Numbered from the stretch's first letter, positions 1-8,622 are shown. The stretch: DNA of 22,795 nucleotides from Promethearchaeota archaeon (GCA_004524515.1 SDNV01000037.1:1-22795), one strand, 5' to 3'. The notes: generated by a model from the letters alone, not told the origin. Program-made: numbers and translations.

Positions 1-842
1 AAATCTCTCACAATCATTGCCATTTTTATAACCATGTCCCATTCATTATCCTTTTGTTCCTGGTTTTTTATGAGGTCAGGAGGATTGTGATCTTTTCCTT
101 CTATTAAATTCTCTTTAACCCAATTTAACGCTAATTTGAATTCTTCGGGATCGAAAATATTTTGTTTTAATCTTCTAATGATTTCTGACATGTCTACGTA
201 TTCGTTTCGCATTCCTAAATAATCTTGAAAATATTGTTCAATAATAATTGAGCCCGCAATTCCCATTGATACAGATCCTATGGATAAATAAGATTTATCT
301 TTCATCCATGCTACTGCAAGCCCTGCCTTCGCAAAACGTAGGAGTTTATGTTGCACATCTTCAGGAATACTATTATCATTCATATCTTGAACGTCTTGAC
401 CGTATATTCCGAAAGCGGGGATCCCTTTTTGAGAGTGAGCTGCTAATACTGCCGCTAGGTAAACTGCTCCGGGTCTCTCAGTTCCGTTAAATCCCCATAT
501 TGCTTTAGGAATATGAGGCGTCATATCCATCGTCTCCGCACCATAACACCAACTAGGAGTGACCGTGATTGATACTCCGACATTTTCCTTATGAAATTTT
601 TCTGCACATTCCATTGCCTCTGAAACTCCTCCAATGGTCGTATCCGCTATTATACATTCAACATTACAACCGTTAGGATATTTTAGATTTTCTGATAATA
701 ATTTTGCGCAATTTCTTGCCATATTCATGGTTTGATATTCAAGTGCTTCACGTACGCCTAATTCTCGCCCATCAATAGTAGGACGAATTCCAATTTTAGG
801 GATCGCTCCTTTTAACCTTTTTTTTCCAATATGTTTTTCCAA
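1..842 (-). CDS. fucI: L-fucose isomerase, N-terminal part (runs off the left edge)
   Basis: Translating the minus strand from a TTG codon at 842-840 gives about 280 residues that follow bacterial FucI closely. The opening is [35 protein letters not shown] in outline: PKIGIRP and GVRE-LE-QTMNMA blocks, then [55 protein letters not shown] and [15 protein letters not shown]. The enzyme interconverts L-fucose and L-fuculose (also D-arabinose) in the cytoplasm with a divalent metal. The metal-binding and catalytic residues lie in the C-terminal half, outside the window, so completeness cannot be judged. The TTG start is chosen because an AGAGGAG ribosome binding site lies about six bases upstream and the first in-frame ATG is well inside the conserved region. 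Downstream genes are not visible. Identity is very likely; substrate is inferred. Confidence 0.93.
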   Translation of the reverse strand, partial: MEKHIGKKRLKGAIPKIGIRPTIDGRELGVREALEYQTMNMARNCAKLLSENLKYPNGCNVECIIADTTIGGVSEAMECAEKFHKENVGVSITVTPSWCYGAETMDMTPHIPKAIWGFNGTERPGAVYLAAVLAAHSQKGIPAFGIYGQDVQDMNDNSIPEDVQHKLLRFAKAGLAVAWMKDKSYLSIGSVSMGIAGSIIIEQYFQDYLGMRNEYVDMSEIIRRLKQNIFDPEEFKLALNWVKENLIEGKDHNPPDLIKNQEQKDNEWDMVIKMAMIVRD

Positions 843-1150
843 TTTTTGCTCCTCTCGTTTTAAGATTATTATTATAATTTTCTATAACTCTTGATTGTTA
901 TTTTTTTTTAATTTTTTATTATTCAGAATAAGACGAAGTTAAAATAATATTATAATGTTGGTGAATTGTTAATATAAATTTAATATCAAGAGTTAAAAAA
1001 TAGCTTTAGAACTAATATATTTTAAGTATTTTATTGAGTACAGAAATATCTTATTATAACACTACTAGATACTTAACCAGATGAATAAATAGGAATAAAA
1101 AAATTTTTCCATAAAATTTAATTTTAAAAAATTTAGATTGATTGGGTTGT
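843..1150. promoter_or_regulatory. Non-coding gap upstream of fucI with a long-spaced inverted repeat
   Basis: No gene is seen in these 308 very A+T-rich bases, which lie upstream of fucI and downstream of the acyl-CoA synthetase (both minus). An exact 11-bp inverted repeat, TAACTCTTGAT at 885-895 and ATCAAGAGTTA at 985-995, flanks 89 bp. The nearer arm sits about 45 bp upstream of the fucI TTG start, close to A+T-rich stretches around 868-884 that could serve as a TATA box on the minus strand. The repeat could be a pair of regulator sites, but this is inference. Confidence 0.4.
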
Positions 1151-2950
1151 TTACATAGATATAGGGATATTGGGCTTCATTTCCCCAAATTTGCCCTGCT
1201 TGATCTCCCAATATATTGAATCTGTAAATGGGACATAATTTTTCGCACCAGAATCCCAGAAATAGATGGTATCTTTTATCTTATCAATATCATACCCTTC
1301 TTTGCATAAAGTAGTTTTAATTATTTTAAAACTACTGGTTGTTGTTTCAACTTTCTTAATAATTCGTATATAAATTGGGATAGAATATTTTGGCAACACA
1401 TCTAATATGAATTGAGAAAATTCGTCTAAATTAAATTTTATCGCTGGATCTAATTTTATAGCCGCCATTCCCGCTTTCCCTTCTGTATTAGGAATTGCAA
1501 CTCCATATACGGATGACATCTGTATTGTGGGATGTGAATTTAAAATGGCTTCAACCTCTAAAGTAGAGACATTCTCTCCTTTCCATCGAAAAGTATCACC
1601 TAGTCTATCTACGAACGAAACCCAGAGATCTTCATGGACTTTCATTAAATCACCAGTATTAAAATAGCAATCATTCTTTCTGAACACATTCTGTAAAAGT
1701 TTCTTTTCAGTTTTCTCTCTGTCCTTATAACCGGTAAATACCCCTCTTTCTTCAACTTTTATTAATCCCATACCTACATCACCGGGTTTGCATTTTACAT
1801 AATAGCCCTTCTCGTTTTTATAAAACTCACCCGTCTCAGGATCTACTTTTGCCAGTGAAAATCCCGCCATATTGTCCCTTCCTACCATTCCCGGAATTTC
1901 ATCCACATTGAAAAGAGGTCTATGACCCTCAGTTGATCCATAAAATTCATAAATATGGTCAACCCCAAATCTTTCTTGAAATTCTTCCCATATTTCTTTT
2001 CTTAGCCCTAATCCCAACATTTTCTTAAGTGTATGATTTTTTTCATAATCAGATCGAGGTTGATTTAGGAGATAACGGGGTATTTCTCCCACATACATAA
2101 AATAACTCGCCTGAAATTTACGGATATCATTCCAAAATTCTGAAGCGGAAAATCTTTTACTTAGAGCAATTTTTGCTCCTAAGAGGTTTGCTTTCATCCA
2201 GGAACATCCTATACCTACATTATGATAGAGTGGAGTGGGAATATATATAATATCATCGGGTTGTAAATCTGCAATGGCACATAAAATAGAAGCTTGAGTA
2301 TATAATCTGAAATTCTGCATGATGACCGCTTTCGGAAGTCCAGTGGTGCCTGAAGTATAAATATAGAGTGCAGTTTCCCGTAAAATTGAATCAAAGGTGG
2401 TTTTAGGATTTTGATTAGAAATAGATTTGAGCTTATCAGATAATTCTATATAGTTATGTTTTACCATTTTTGGATTATTAATTACAAAAATCTGGTCAGG
2501 AGTATGAGGAAGAGTATCAATAATATCGTTAAAAAATTGCAAGCATTCACCATCTACCACAATCCATTTTGATTCAGCAACATTAAAAGAATGGGTTAAG
2601 GCTTGTTTTCTCTGATTGAAATTGATTAAAGCACTTATCCCTTGGATTTTATTTATTCCTGCTACGAAAAAGAAATATTCTGGACAATTTTCCAGCATTA
2701 ATGCAACGCTATCTCCTCGTTTTAATCCTAATTCAAGAAAAAAGTTAGAAATTCGATTACATTCTTCATTGAACGTCTGCCATGTCCAAGATTTATCTTG
2801 ATAAAATAAAGCCAACTCTTTTGGCTTTTCCACAGCTAACTGTTCAATTCTTGTACCAATACTTTGATGTTCATTTTCCATGATTCTATTCATAGCTCCC
2901 CTGAATTTATCCCAAACAGCTGCTTCCTTAGGTGTCATTTTTGGAGACAT
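1151..2950 (-). CDS. FATP-type long/very-long-chain acyl-CoA synthetase (599 aa)
   Basis: An AMP-forming ligase that would activate fatty acids to acyl-CoA with ATP and CoA. The ANL-family motifs are in order: the phosphate-binding loop YTSGTTGLPK (198-207), YGSTEG (337-342), NTGD (431-434) and the hinge region DRLGDTFRWKGENVSTLEVE (448-467). The C-terminal block VYGVAIPNTEGKAGMAAI (481-498) is characteristic of the FATP/SLC27 and mycobacterial FadD6-like branch, and the putative catalytic lysine is in TSSFKIIKT (K542). The 599-residue length fits that branch. No signal peptide or clear N-terminal membrane helix is seen, so uptake coupling as in eukaryotic FATPs is not supported directly. ATG is preceded by TGAGG at suitable spacing. 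It may feed the dehydrogenases at 8623-14139 and the thiolase at 17783. Chain length is unknown. Confidence 0.9.
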   Translation of the reverse strand: MSPKMTPKEAAVWDKFRGAMNRIMENEHQSIGTRIEQLAVEKPKELALFYQDKSWTWQTFNEECNRISNFFLELGLKRGDSVALMLENCPEYFFFVAGINKIQGISALINFNQRKQALTHSFNVAESKWIVVDGECLQFFNDIIDTLPHTPDQIFVINNPKMVKHNYIELSDKLKSISNQNPKTTFDSILRETALYIYTSGTTGLPKAVIMQNFRLYTQASILCAIADLQPDDIIYIPTPLYHNVGIGCSWMKANLLGAKIALSKRFSASEFWNDIRKFQASYFMYVGEIPRYLLNQPRSDYEKNHTLKKMLGLGLRKEIWEEFQERFGVDHIYEFYGSTEGHRPLFNVDEIPGMVGRDNMAGFSLAKVDPETGEFYKNEKGYYVKCKPGDVGMGLIKVEERGVFTGYKDREKTEKKLLQNVFRKNDCYFNTGDLMKVHEDLWVSFVDRLGDTFRWKGENVSTLEVEAILNSHPTIQMSSVYGVAIPNTEGKAGMAAIKLDPAIKFNLDEFSQFILDVLPKYSIPIYIRIIKKVETTTSSFKIIKTTLCKEGYDIDKIKDTIYFWDSGAKNYVPFTDSIYWEIKQGKFGEMKPNIPISM

Positions 2951-3069
2951 AATAATACCTCAATTATTTGACAATTTAGTTATGAATAATTTGCGTTAAA
3001 TTTCAAATATGACATTATCATATTTATGTGTATTCTTATTTTTAAAAAGAGAAAATAGCTTGAGAAAAA

Positions 3070-4011
3070 TTATCCAACTAAAATTAAAATTAAAATCCAA
3101 ACGAGAGTAAAACTAAGTATGATGGTTAAATTTGCTATAATACTAATAAGTTTTTGATTATATTCAAATTCTACCGAGAAAGGTATAAGTGCTAAACCAA
3201 CAGGAAAAATCAAGGAAATGGTAATAATAATTCTAAATAAAATATCAAATTGATTTTGGGGTAGGAAAAAAAATAATAATAATCCGACTAAAAGGCCAAA
3301 CGAGTAGCGAGTAATGAGAATTTTTACAATTGTAGTCCATTCAGTTTTTTCGAACTTAAAATTTAAGTAAATTCCTAATAGAAGTAAAGATAGTGCTGTA
3401 TTTGCCCTCGCTAAAATATCTAATAAATCCCAGAAGAAGAGTGGTAAAGATTCTCCAATTCCGGAGAAATTTAGGAATAGAGCAGAAAAATAACTTAATA
3501 AGGGAGCTGATTTAAATAAACGTTTACCAATATCTTTGAAATCTATTCCCTTCTCGTCTATATTTGCATTAGGAGCAAAAATTGAACCAACAATATAGCA
3601 AAGCACGAATATGGTAAAAGCATTTCCGGCATCTACTAGTGCAATTAGGGCAAGTCCTTCATCACCCCATATTCCTTCAACTAAGGGAAAAGAAAAATGA
3701 GCGACATTAAATCCGATTAAAGTCATTAAAATAAGGCCTTTTGTTTCCCTTGAATAATTTCGAAATATAATCAATCCTATGGCAGCCATTAAAAAACCAA
3801 ATGCGATATTTATTATAGGTAATAGGATTAAGGACATCTTAAATTCTATATTGCTCGTAATTTTGAGGATAACTGCAGGTAAAGTTATATTAAAGATTAC
3901 TTTAGCAACAATTTTACCATTTTCTTCGGTAATTATATTTAATTTCTTAATTACATACCCAATTACTATTATCGTTAACGATAAAAGAAAGATATAATTA
4001 ACATCTGCCAT
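3070..4011 (-). CDS. AEC-family permease (auxin efflux carrier-like), 313 aa
   Basis: A polytopic inner-membrane protein with about ten hydrophobic segments, from the first helix at residues 5-21 to the last at about 293-312. Family markers are visible: NITLPAVIL (41-49), the N-x-x-x-F-x-FPL element at about 102-110, and GDEGLALIALVDAGN (116-130), with a longer polar loop (147-165) between the two five-helix halves. AEC (PF03547) proteins are secondary transporters of carboxylates and related organic anions; the substrate here is unknown. The ATG has no clear ribosome binding site, but a TATA-like TTTATA on the minus strand lies about 35 bp upstream. The gene is divergent from the BKACE gene across about 160 bp, which makes a keto-acid or carboxylate substrate an attractive guess. 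Confidence 0.85.
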   Translation of the reverse strand: MADVNYIFLLSLTIIVIGYVIKKLNIITEENGKIVAKVIFNITLPAVILKITSNIEFKMSLILLPIINIAFGFLMAAIGLIIFRNYSRETKGLILMTLIGFNVAHFSFPLVEGIWGDEGLALIALVDAGNAFTIFVLCYIVGSIFAPNANIDEKGIDFKDIGKRLFKSAPLLSYFSALFLNFSGIGESLPLFFWDLLDILARANTALSLLLLGIYLNFKFEKTEWTTIVKILITRYSFGLLVGLLLFFFLPQNQFDILFRIIITISLIFPVGLALIPFSVEFEYNQKLISIIANLTIILSFTLVWILILILVG

Positions 4012-4040
4012 TTTTTTGTATATTTACTCTATTTTCGAAG

Positions 4041-4110
4041 TATAAATGAAATACTATTAATAATTAATAGAAAAATTAATCCATTTTCATTTCAACACAA
4101 ACTATAAATA
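4041..4110. promoter_or_regulatory. Divergent promoter region with a 17-bp dyad between the AEC permease and BKACE
   Basis: The dyad CTATTAATAATTAATAG (4054-4070) has 8-bp arms around one central base. It lies immediately upstream of a minus-strand TATA-like box (TTTATA, about 4047-4041) placed for the permease. A plus-strand TATA-like box (CTATAAATA, 4102-4110) is placed for the BKACE gene, whose TTG start at 4173 has its own ribosome binding site. A regulator bound at the dyad could affect both genes. The arms are A+T-only apart from their ends, so chance occurrence is possible in this composition. Confidence 0.4.
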
Positions 4111-4172
4111 AATTTATCTCTAAATTTCAATTAAAATATTTAAAATTTTAGAATTTATGAGGTTATTAAGAA

Positions 4173-5087
4173 TTGAAACCGAATCTTCTTTCTGATGAGA
4201 AAGTAATTATAACTGCAGCGATAACGGGAGGCATCCAAGGTAAATGGGCGAATCCTGCTGTGCCAATTACTCCTGAAGAACAAGCTCAAGACGCCTTGGA
4301 ATGCTATAATGCGGGAGCGGCGATTTGTCACCTTCATGTTCGTGGAGAAGATGGCCAAAACACCCCAGATTTAAACGTGTATAATAAGGCGGTTAATTTA
4401 ATTAAAGAAAAATGTCCCATCATAACGCAAATAGGAAATGGTATAGGAGCTTGGGTTGAATGGGGCACAAAAGTGAGCAGTAAAGGTAAAAAATATGGTA
4501 CATCTATAAGAATGGCAACACTAGAAGACCGTTTAAATTTAATTAATATTAACCCTGTGCCAGATATGTTTACCATAAACGCGGGAACCTTCGAATTTCG
4601 AACCCGTTATGGGAGTCATTTATTCGATAATCCTATGGATTTCAATAGAAAATTTGTAAATAAATGTTACAAAAGAAAGGCGGGTGTTGAAATAGAAGTA
4701 TACGATTCTGGTCATATCGCAAACATTTTAGATTTAGTAGAGCTCAGCGCTTTAAAACCTCCACTTCATTTTAGTTTGGTATTAGGAATAAGCGGAGGAG
4801 CCCCTGCCACTGTAAGTAATTTAACTCACTTGGTTGACCAACTTCCTGAAGGATCTACATGGCAAGTCGTTACTGTTGGCAGATATAATCTCACACTGAC
4901 AACAATAGCTATGTGTATGGGAGGGAATATAAGAACTGGTTTAGAAGATACGCTTCACTATCGAAAAGGAGAACTCGTTCAAAGTAATGCTCAACTCGTA
5001 GCTCGAATGGTAAGATTAGCTAAAGAGCTAGGAAGAGAACCCGCAACTGTAGATGAAGCAAAAGAGATGATGGGATTAAAAAATTAA
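4173..5087 (+). CDS. Beta-keto acid cleavage enzyme (BKACE / DUF849), 304 aa
   Basis: This belongs to the family of 3-keto-5-aminohexanoate cleavage enzyme (Kce), which condenses a free beta-keto acid with acetyl-CoA to give acetoacetate and a new acyl-CoA. It shows the N-terminal KVIITAAITGG strand (10-20), the HLHVR metal motif (H53, H55), GVEIEVYDSGHI (171-182), GSTWQVVTVGR (227-237) and the C-terminal GNIRTGLED (251-259). E258 is the expected third zinc ligand and R254 the conserved arginine. Many relatives have GH-x-R where this protein has GNIR, which could alter substrate choice. The start is TTG with a GAGGT site (4159-4163), as in two other genes here; no ATG fits the conserved N-terminus. 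The substrate cannot be read from sequence. Nearby 3-hydroxyacyl dehydrogenases could supply beta-keto compounds. Confidence 0.9.
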   Translation: MKPNLLSDEKVIITAAITGGIQGKWANPAVPITPEEQAQDALECYNAGAAICHLHVRGEDGQNTPDLNVYNKAVNLIKEKCPIITQIGNGIGAWVEWGTKVSSKGKKYGTSIRMATLEDRLNLININPVPDMFTINAGTFEFRTRYGSHLFDNPMDFNRKFVNKCYKRKAGVEIEVYDSGHIANILDLVELSALKPPLHFSLVLGISGGAPATVSNLTHLVDQLPEGSTWQVVTVGRYNLTLTTIAMCMGGNIRTGLEDTLHYRKGELVQSNAQLVARMVRLAKELGREPATVDEAKEMMGLKN

Positions 5088-5105
5088 TTTTTTTATTCTT
5101 TTTTT
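5088..5105 (+). terminator. T-rich termination tract after BKACE
   Basis: Two runs of T follow the BKACE stop codon directly, the usual form of intrinsic termination in archaea, where no hairpin is required. The next gene is convergent, so a stop here is sensible. Confidence 0.4.
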
Positions 5106-5186
5106 AACTTTTGAGATAAATATAATTATCGAATTTATGAAAGACTAAAATTTTAGAAAAGAAAAAAAGTGATTTGGATTTAATAA

Positions 5187-6281
5187 TTACTCTTCTGAAT
5201 TTTTACCAAAAAGCGCTTTTACATCTTTCTCGCATAAAAACAAAGCGATAGCTAAAGGAAATCCAAATATGAAAGAAACCAATGAAGCAACAATTACAAA
5301 ATATCTACAGATATTTATTTTAAAAAATAGACCAATTGAACCAATTAGCAATATAAATGCGATAATACCGTAGACATAAGCGATTATAGTAATAGCTCTT
5401 GAAATTTCATTAGCAGTTTGACCCCCGTCTTCTGCCATTGATTTAGCAAGGCTATCTGCATATGTTAAAGCATAATAAGAGTAAAATAGGAAAAATATCC
5501 CAAGAAGCGTGGAAATTACTGCCACAATATTCAATAATATTTTTCTATCTATTTTGGGTATATCTGGTGTTTTTACAGGTTTATCCATGATACTACGCGC
5601 CGCATACATTAGTAAAAACAATGGGATTAACACATATACCGTACAATGCACCATCACTCCAAATTCACGCTCACCACCATAAACGGCAGTTGATAACCCA
5701 AGCATCAGTACAATAGTTAAAATCGTAAAAAATAATAACCATTTGAACGTTTCTTTATATCCTTTTCTTAAATAATACATAGAAAGTAGAATTGTAGCAA
5801 CAACTATCATTGAACCTATGATCATTAATGGATCAACAACATGATATGCGGTACCTCCCCAAGCAAGCATCTCATCATGAGTTATATCTATTCCGTACCA
5901 AATATGCATCTCTTTTTCAAAATGATAGAATTGATCAATGAAAAAATGGGATATACCCCCCGCAACAGATATCAAATAAGAATTTTTCCAATTAACTTCT
6001 CTGATGCTTTCATCTACGAATTTTAAGGGAAAAGGACCATCTGATTTCACTAATGAGAAACGAGAACTATATGTAAAGACTAAAGATAAAGGAATAGCGA
6101 GGATGGCATAACCCAAAATATTATGAAAATATGGAATAAAAAGGAGATGTAAAATATCTGGTCCGAAGATATTATTTGCAAGAAAAATAAAGCCAACCTT
6201 ATAGTTAAACTTATCTCGAGCAAAATAAAGAATTGGAATAAGTAAACACAATCCGTAAAAAACATGTCCAAAAGTAGGCAT
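5187..6281 (-). CDS. Polytopic membrane protein with YdjM/DUF457-like His/Asp pattern, copy 1 (364 aa)
   Basis: About nine or ten hydrophobic segments are visible. The N-terminal 150 residues carry spaced polar residues inside or next to helices: GH at 5-6, GPD-x-x-H (D42, H45), H53, SHFFID (H112, D116), H120 and HDEMLAWGG (H135, D136). This resembles the H / PD-x-D-H / H / SH-x-x-x-D order of the YdjM (DUF457) inner-membrane metal-dependent hydrolase-like family, so a metal-dependent membrane hydrolase is possible but unproven. The C-terminal part (about 170-345) is five or six plain helices ending in a conserved LFLCEKDVKALFGK tail. The start has a weak AAGAG site. The tandem neighbour at 6448-7551 is a clear paralog sharing the tail and all positions above except H45. 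Function is unknown. Confidence 0.7.
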   Translation of the reverse strand: MPTFGHVFYGLCLLIPILYFARDKFNYKVGFIFLANNIFGPDILHLLFIPYFHNILGYAILAIPLSLVFTYSSRFSLVKSDGPFPLKFVDESIREVNWKNSYLISVAGGISHFFIDQFYHFEKEMHIWYGIDITHDEMLAWGGTAYHVVDPLMIIGSMIVVATILLSMYYLRKGYKETFKWLLFFTILTIVLMLGLSTAVYGGEREFGVMVHCTVYVLIPLFLLMYAARSIMDKPVKTPDIPKIDRKILLNIVAVISTLLGIFFLFYSYYALTYADSLAKSMAEDGGQTANEISRAITIIAYVYGIIAFILLIGSIGLFFKINICRYFVIVASLVSFIFGFPLAIALFLCEKDVKALFGKNSEE

Positions 6282-6447
6282 TTTTATCTCTTTTATTTTA
6301 AAATTTAAATTGAAATTATAAGCTATATATATATTTTCTATCTATACTTATTTAATGATATTATCTGAATTACAATAATTCTATTTTTTAAATAGAAATT
6401 AAAGGGATTTTTAATTAATTTAGAAAAAAAATTAATAAAATTTAAAG

Positions 6448-7551
6448 TTAAACTTCTGATTCCTTTCCAAACATAGCTTTTACGTCTCGTTCACAGAGAA
6501 ACAGAGTGATGGCAAATGGAAATACAAATATTAAGAAGTAAGTACAAATGGTCATTACAATGTAGCGGCAAATATTACTTTTAAAGAAAAGTCCGATTGA
6601 AGCAATTAGTAAAATAATCGCAAATGTCATGTATATATACCCTATTATTGTCACTGTGATTGTCATCTCCGCAACATTCCCTCCAAACATTTCAATGATA
6701 AGTTCAGCAAGATATCCTGCATATGTTATCGCAAAATAAGCATAGAAAGCCATAAATAGAGCAAATAAAATAGATATGATCACGACGATTTTTAAAAGAG
6801 TTTTCCTGTTTATTTTTGGTATATCTGGTGTAGTTATAGGATTATCTTTAACATCCCGAGCCGCATACATAAGTAAAAATAACGGTATCAGCACATAAAC
6901 AAAACAATGCACTATTGCCCCGATCTCACGTTCTGCCCAAAATATGCTTGTTGAGATGAATACCATTAGACTTAAAGTAACTAATGTTGAGATTAGAAGC
7001 AACTTGAAAGTTTCCTTATGCCCTTTCATAAAAGTATAGAGTGAGAGCACAATATAACTAACGATTGCAATATCACCTAGAATTATTAAAGGAGTGATAT
7101 AATGATATGCAGGTCCCCCCCATGCGAGCATCTCATCATGAGTAATGGCAATACCTGGCCAGATCTGCATTTTTTTTTCCCAATGATAAAATTGGTCTAT
7201 AAAAAAATGCGAAATACCACCAGCAGCAGTAATACAAAATGCATTCTTGTAATTTACCTCGCTTATTCCATCATCTACAAATTTTAGAGGAAATTTTCCT
7301 TCGGATTTCTTTAAAGAAAACCTAGAAAAATACGAGAAAAAAACTGCCAAGGGAAGTGCCATTATAAGAAATCCTAAAATATTGTGAGTTGGTATTACGA
7401 AGAAAAGCCCGACTAAATCCGGACCGTATATATTATTCGTCAGAAAGATAAAAGCGACCTTATAATTAAAGGGTTTTTCATCGGTTTTTGTGTAATATAA
7501 AATCGGAATCAAAAGCGCTAAACCATAACAAATATGTCCAAAAGTTGGCAT
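6448..7551 (-). CDS. Polytopic membrane protein with YdjM/DUF457-like His/Asp pattern, copy 2 (367 aa)
   Basis: A tandem paralog of the gene at 5187-6281, with the same length and helix pattern. Shared blocks include MPTFGH, the FPLKFVD element, GGISHFFIDQFYH, THDEMLAWGG-x-AYH, YVLIPLFLLMYAAR, TPDIPKI-RK and the LFLCE-DVKA-FGK tail. The candidate metal residues are H6, D45, H56, H115, D119, H123, H138 and D139; the histidine of the GPD-x-x-H element is replaced by glycine (GPDLVG). No ribosome binding site is seen before the ATG, so it may be leaderless. It lies upstream of copy 1 on the same strand with a gap of about 165 bp, so separate promoters are likely. Gene duplication is certain; the hydrolase-like assignment is tentative. 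Confidence 0.7.
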   Translation of the reverse strand: MPTFGHICYGLALLIPILYYTKTDEKPFNYKVAFIFLTNNIYGPDLVGLFFVIPTHNILGFLIMALPLAVFFSYFSRFSLKKSEGKFPLKFVDDGISEVNYKNAFCITAAGGISHFFIDQFYHWEKKMQIWPGIAITHDEMLAWGGPAYHYITPLIILGDIAIVSYIVLSLYTFMKGHKETFKLLLISTLVTLSLMVFISTSIFWAEREIGAIVHCFVYVLIPLFLLMYAARDVKDNPITTPDIPKINRKTLLKIVVIISILFALFMAFYAYFAITYAGYLAELIIEMFGGNVAEMTITVTIIGYIYMTFAIILLIASIGLFFKSNICRYIVMTICTYFLIFVFPFAITLFLCERDVKAMFGKESEV

Positions 7552-7706
7552 GTATGAATTTTGTATTATTTAAATTTATATTATATAGACATTCTCCCTT
7601 AGGATATATATAATATATAGTTTTGAGAAAAAATTTCGTTTAAATGGTTCATTCCAAAAAAGAAAAAATTAAAGAATTAAATTAGATATTTGAATCATAT
7701 AGCTCC

Positions 7707-8159
7707 TTACTCTCTTTTTACTAACCAATTAGCAACTCGTTCAGGTAAAAGCCATCCTAAATAACTAAAAACTAATCTTATCATCAAAATTGTTTTAGTT
7801 ATAATTAAAACCCCTGGGTTCAAGGTTATTATCGAATCCATAAATGATCCAATTATTAGAAGAATGACCGCAATTAATAAGAAACGTCCTTGCCACTTGA
7901 CTTTTAGTGAGTCCGATCTTAAACACACTCTAATAAACATTAGCATTGTAACTAAAGTCACTAAAAGACCAAATATTATAAATATAGTAGGGATAAGTGC
8001 TGCATCCGAATTGAACATTCCTTGCTTAGTACCGACCATTGATGGATCAATTGCTAAAAGGGTTATCAAGATAATTTCATAAGGTATGCAAATAATAACA
8101 GAGATAAGTACATTTTTTTTGATCCATTTCGGAAATATAAGTATTGAAATACCATACAT
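7707..8159 (-). CDS. C-terminal part of a seven-helix membrane protein, separated from its N-terminal part by an in-frame TAA
   Basis: The 150 residues from the ATG at 8159 hold four clear helices (about 17-36, 53-78, 91-110 and 119-140) and a basic end. The reading frame stays open upstream to 8225. It encodes further hydrophobic sequence (GLNDSIYFYINYGLLPFALITW) that completes a helix which the ATG would cut in half, and no ATG, GTG or TTG occurs there. The codon before that is the TAA (8228-8226) ending the upstream gene, in the same frame. The two parts together look like a single protein of about 245-260 residues with seven helices. This piece is therefore best read as the downstream half of an interrupted gene (nonsense mutation, readthrough or sequencing error). 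I do not recognise a function. Confidence 0.55.
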   Translation of the reverse strand: MYGISILIFPKWIKKNVLISVIICIPYEIILITLLAIDPSMVGTKQGMFNSDAALIPTIFIIFGLLVTLVTMLMFIRVCLRSDSLKVKWQGRFLLIAVILLIIGSFMDSIITLNPGVLIITKTILMIRLVFSYLGWLLPERVANWLVKRE

Positions 8160-8225
8160 CCAAGTAATTAAAGCAAATGGTAATAATCCATAATTGATAT
8201 AAAAATAAATTGAATCATTTAATCC

Positions 8226-8495
8226 TTAACCAAAAATAATTATTGTTAAAAATGAAATTCCTGCTCCATACCAAGGAGCTGTAATGAGAGCTAATGAACT
8301 TCCTATCCCAAGTAGTTCTTTTTTGTCATGTTTAAGATATTTAGCGGCTATTATCAGTCCGATTATAGTTCCTGAAATTGCATATATCAAGCTTGTAGTA
8401 CCTTGAAGTATTTCTAATTGAGTTAAATCTTCGAATGCCACCTTTTTCACCCTTAATTCTACTTTTTTATATAACTTGTATATATTATCTTTCAA
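8226..8495 (-). CDS. N-terminal part of the same interrupted membrane protein
   Basis: Two hydrophobic segments (about residues 33-51 and 62-89) follow a basic, polar N-terminus, and the frame stops with TAA in the middle of a hydrophobic run (TIIIFG, stop, GLNDS) that continues downstream in frame. The longest reading starts at TTG 8495. However, a minus-strand TATA-like ATTTAAATA lies just upstream at about 8509-8501, which would place the transcript start near 8478. An AAGGGTGA ribosome binding site instead fits a GTG at 8441, giving a protein beginning VAFEDLTQLEILQG; I prefer that start. The gene is divergent from the first dehydrogenase. No family name can be given. Confidence 0.5.
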   Translation of the reverse strand: MKDNIYKLYKKVELRVKKVAFEDLTQLEILQGTTSLIYAISGTIIGLIIAAKYLKHDKKELLGIGSSLALITAPWYGAGISFLTIIIFG

Positions 8496-8550
8496 CTACT
8501 ATTTAAATATGATTTTCGGATCAGATCATCAAAATTGTTAAAGATTATAA

Positions 8551-8600
8551 TTTGGTATAAATTTATGATCATGTAATCACTTTGTATAAATTTATTTAAA
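8551..8600 (+). promoter_or_regulatory. Duplicated TATA-like element before the first dehydrogenase
   Basis: Nearly the same sequence occurs twice about 30 bp apart: TTTGGTATAAATTTAT (8551-8566) and TTTGTATAAATTTATT (8581-8596). Each contains a good archaeal TATA-like core. The first would give a leader of about 37 nt containing the AGGATGA ribosome binding site. The second would give an almost leaderless transcript. A palindrome ATGATCAT (8565-8572) overlaps the first copy. Use of either is inferred. Confidence 0.45.
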
Positions 8601-8622
8601 AAAGTCTAAAAGGATGATAAAA

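Noticed and set aside
248..490. 80-codon plus-strand frame
   Set aside because: Lies opposite the well-conserved fucI reading frame; its peptide resembles nothing and has no ribosome binding site.
4334..4576. 80-codon minus-strand frame inside BKACE
   Set aside because: Opposite-strand shadow of a conserved enzyme.
8614..8622. Upstream ATG of dehydrogenase A as the true start
   Set aside because: It overlaps the AGGATGA ribosome binding site, and the ATG at 8623 aligns with the start of paralog B.
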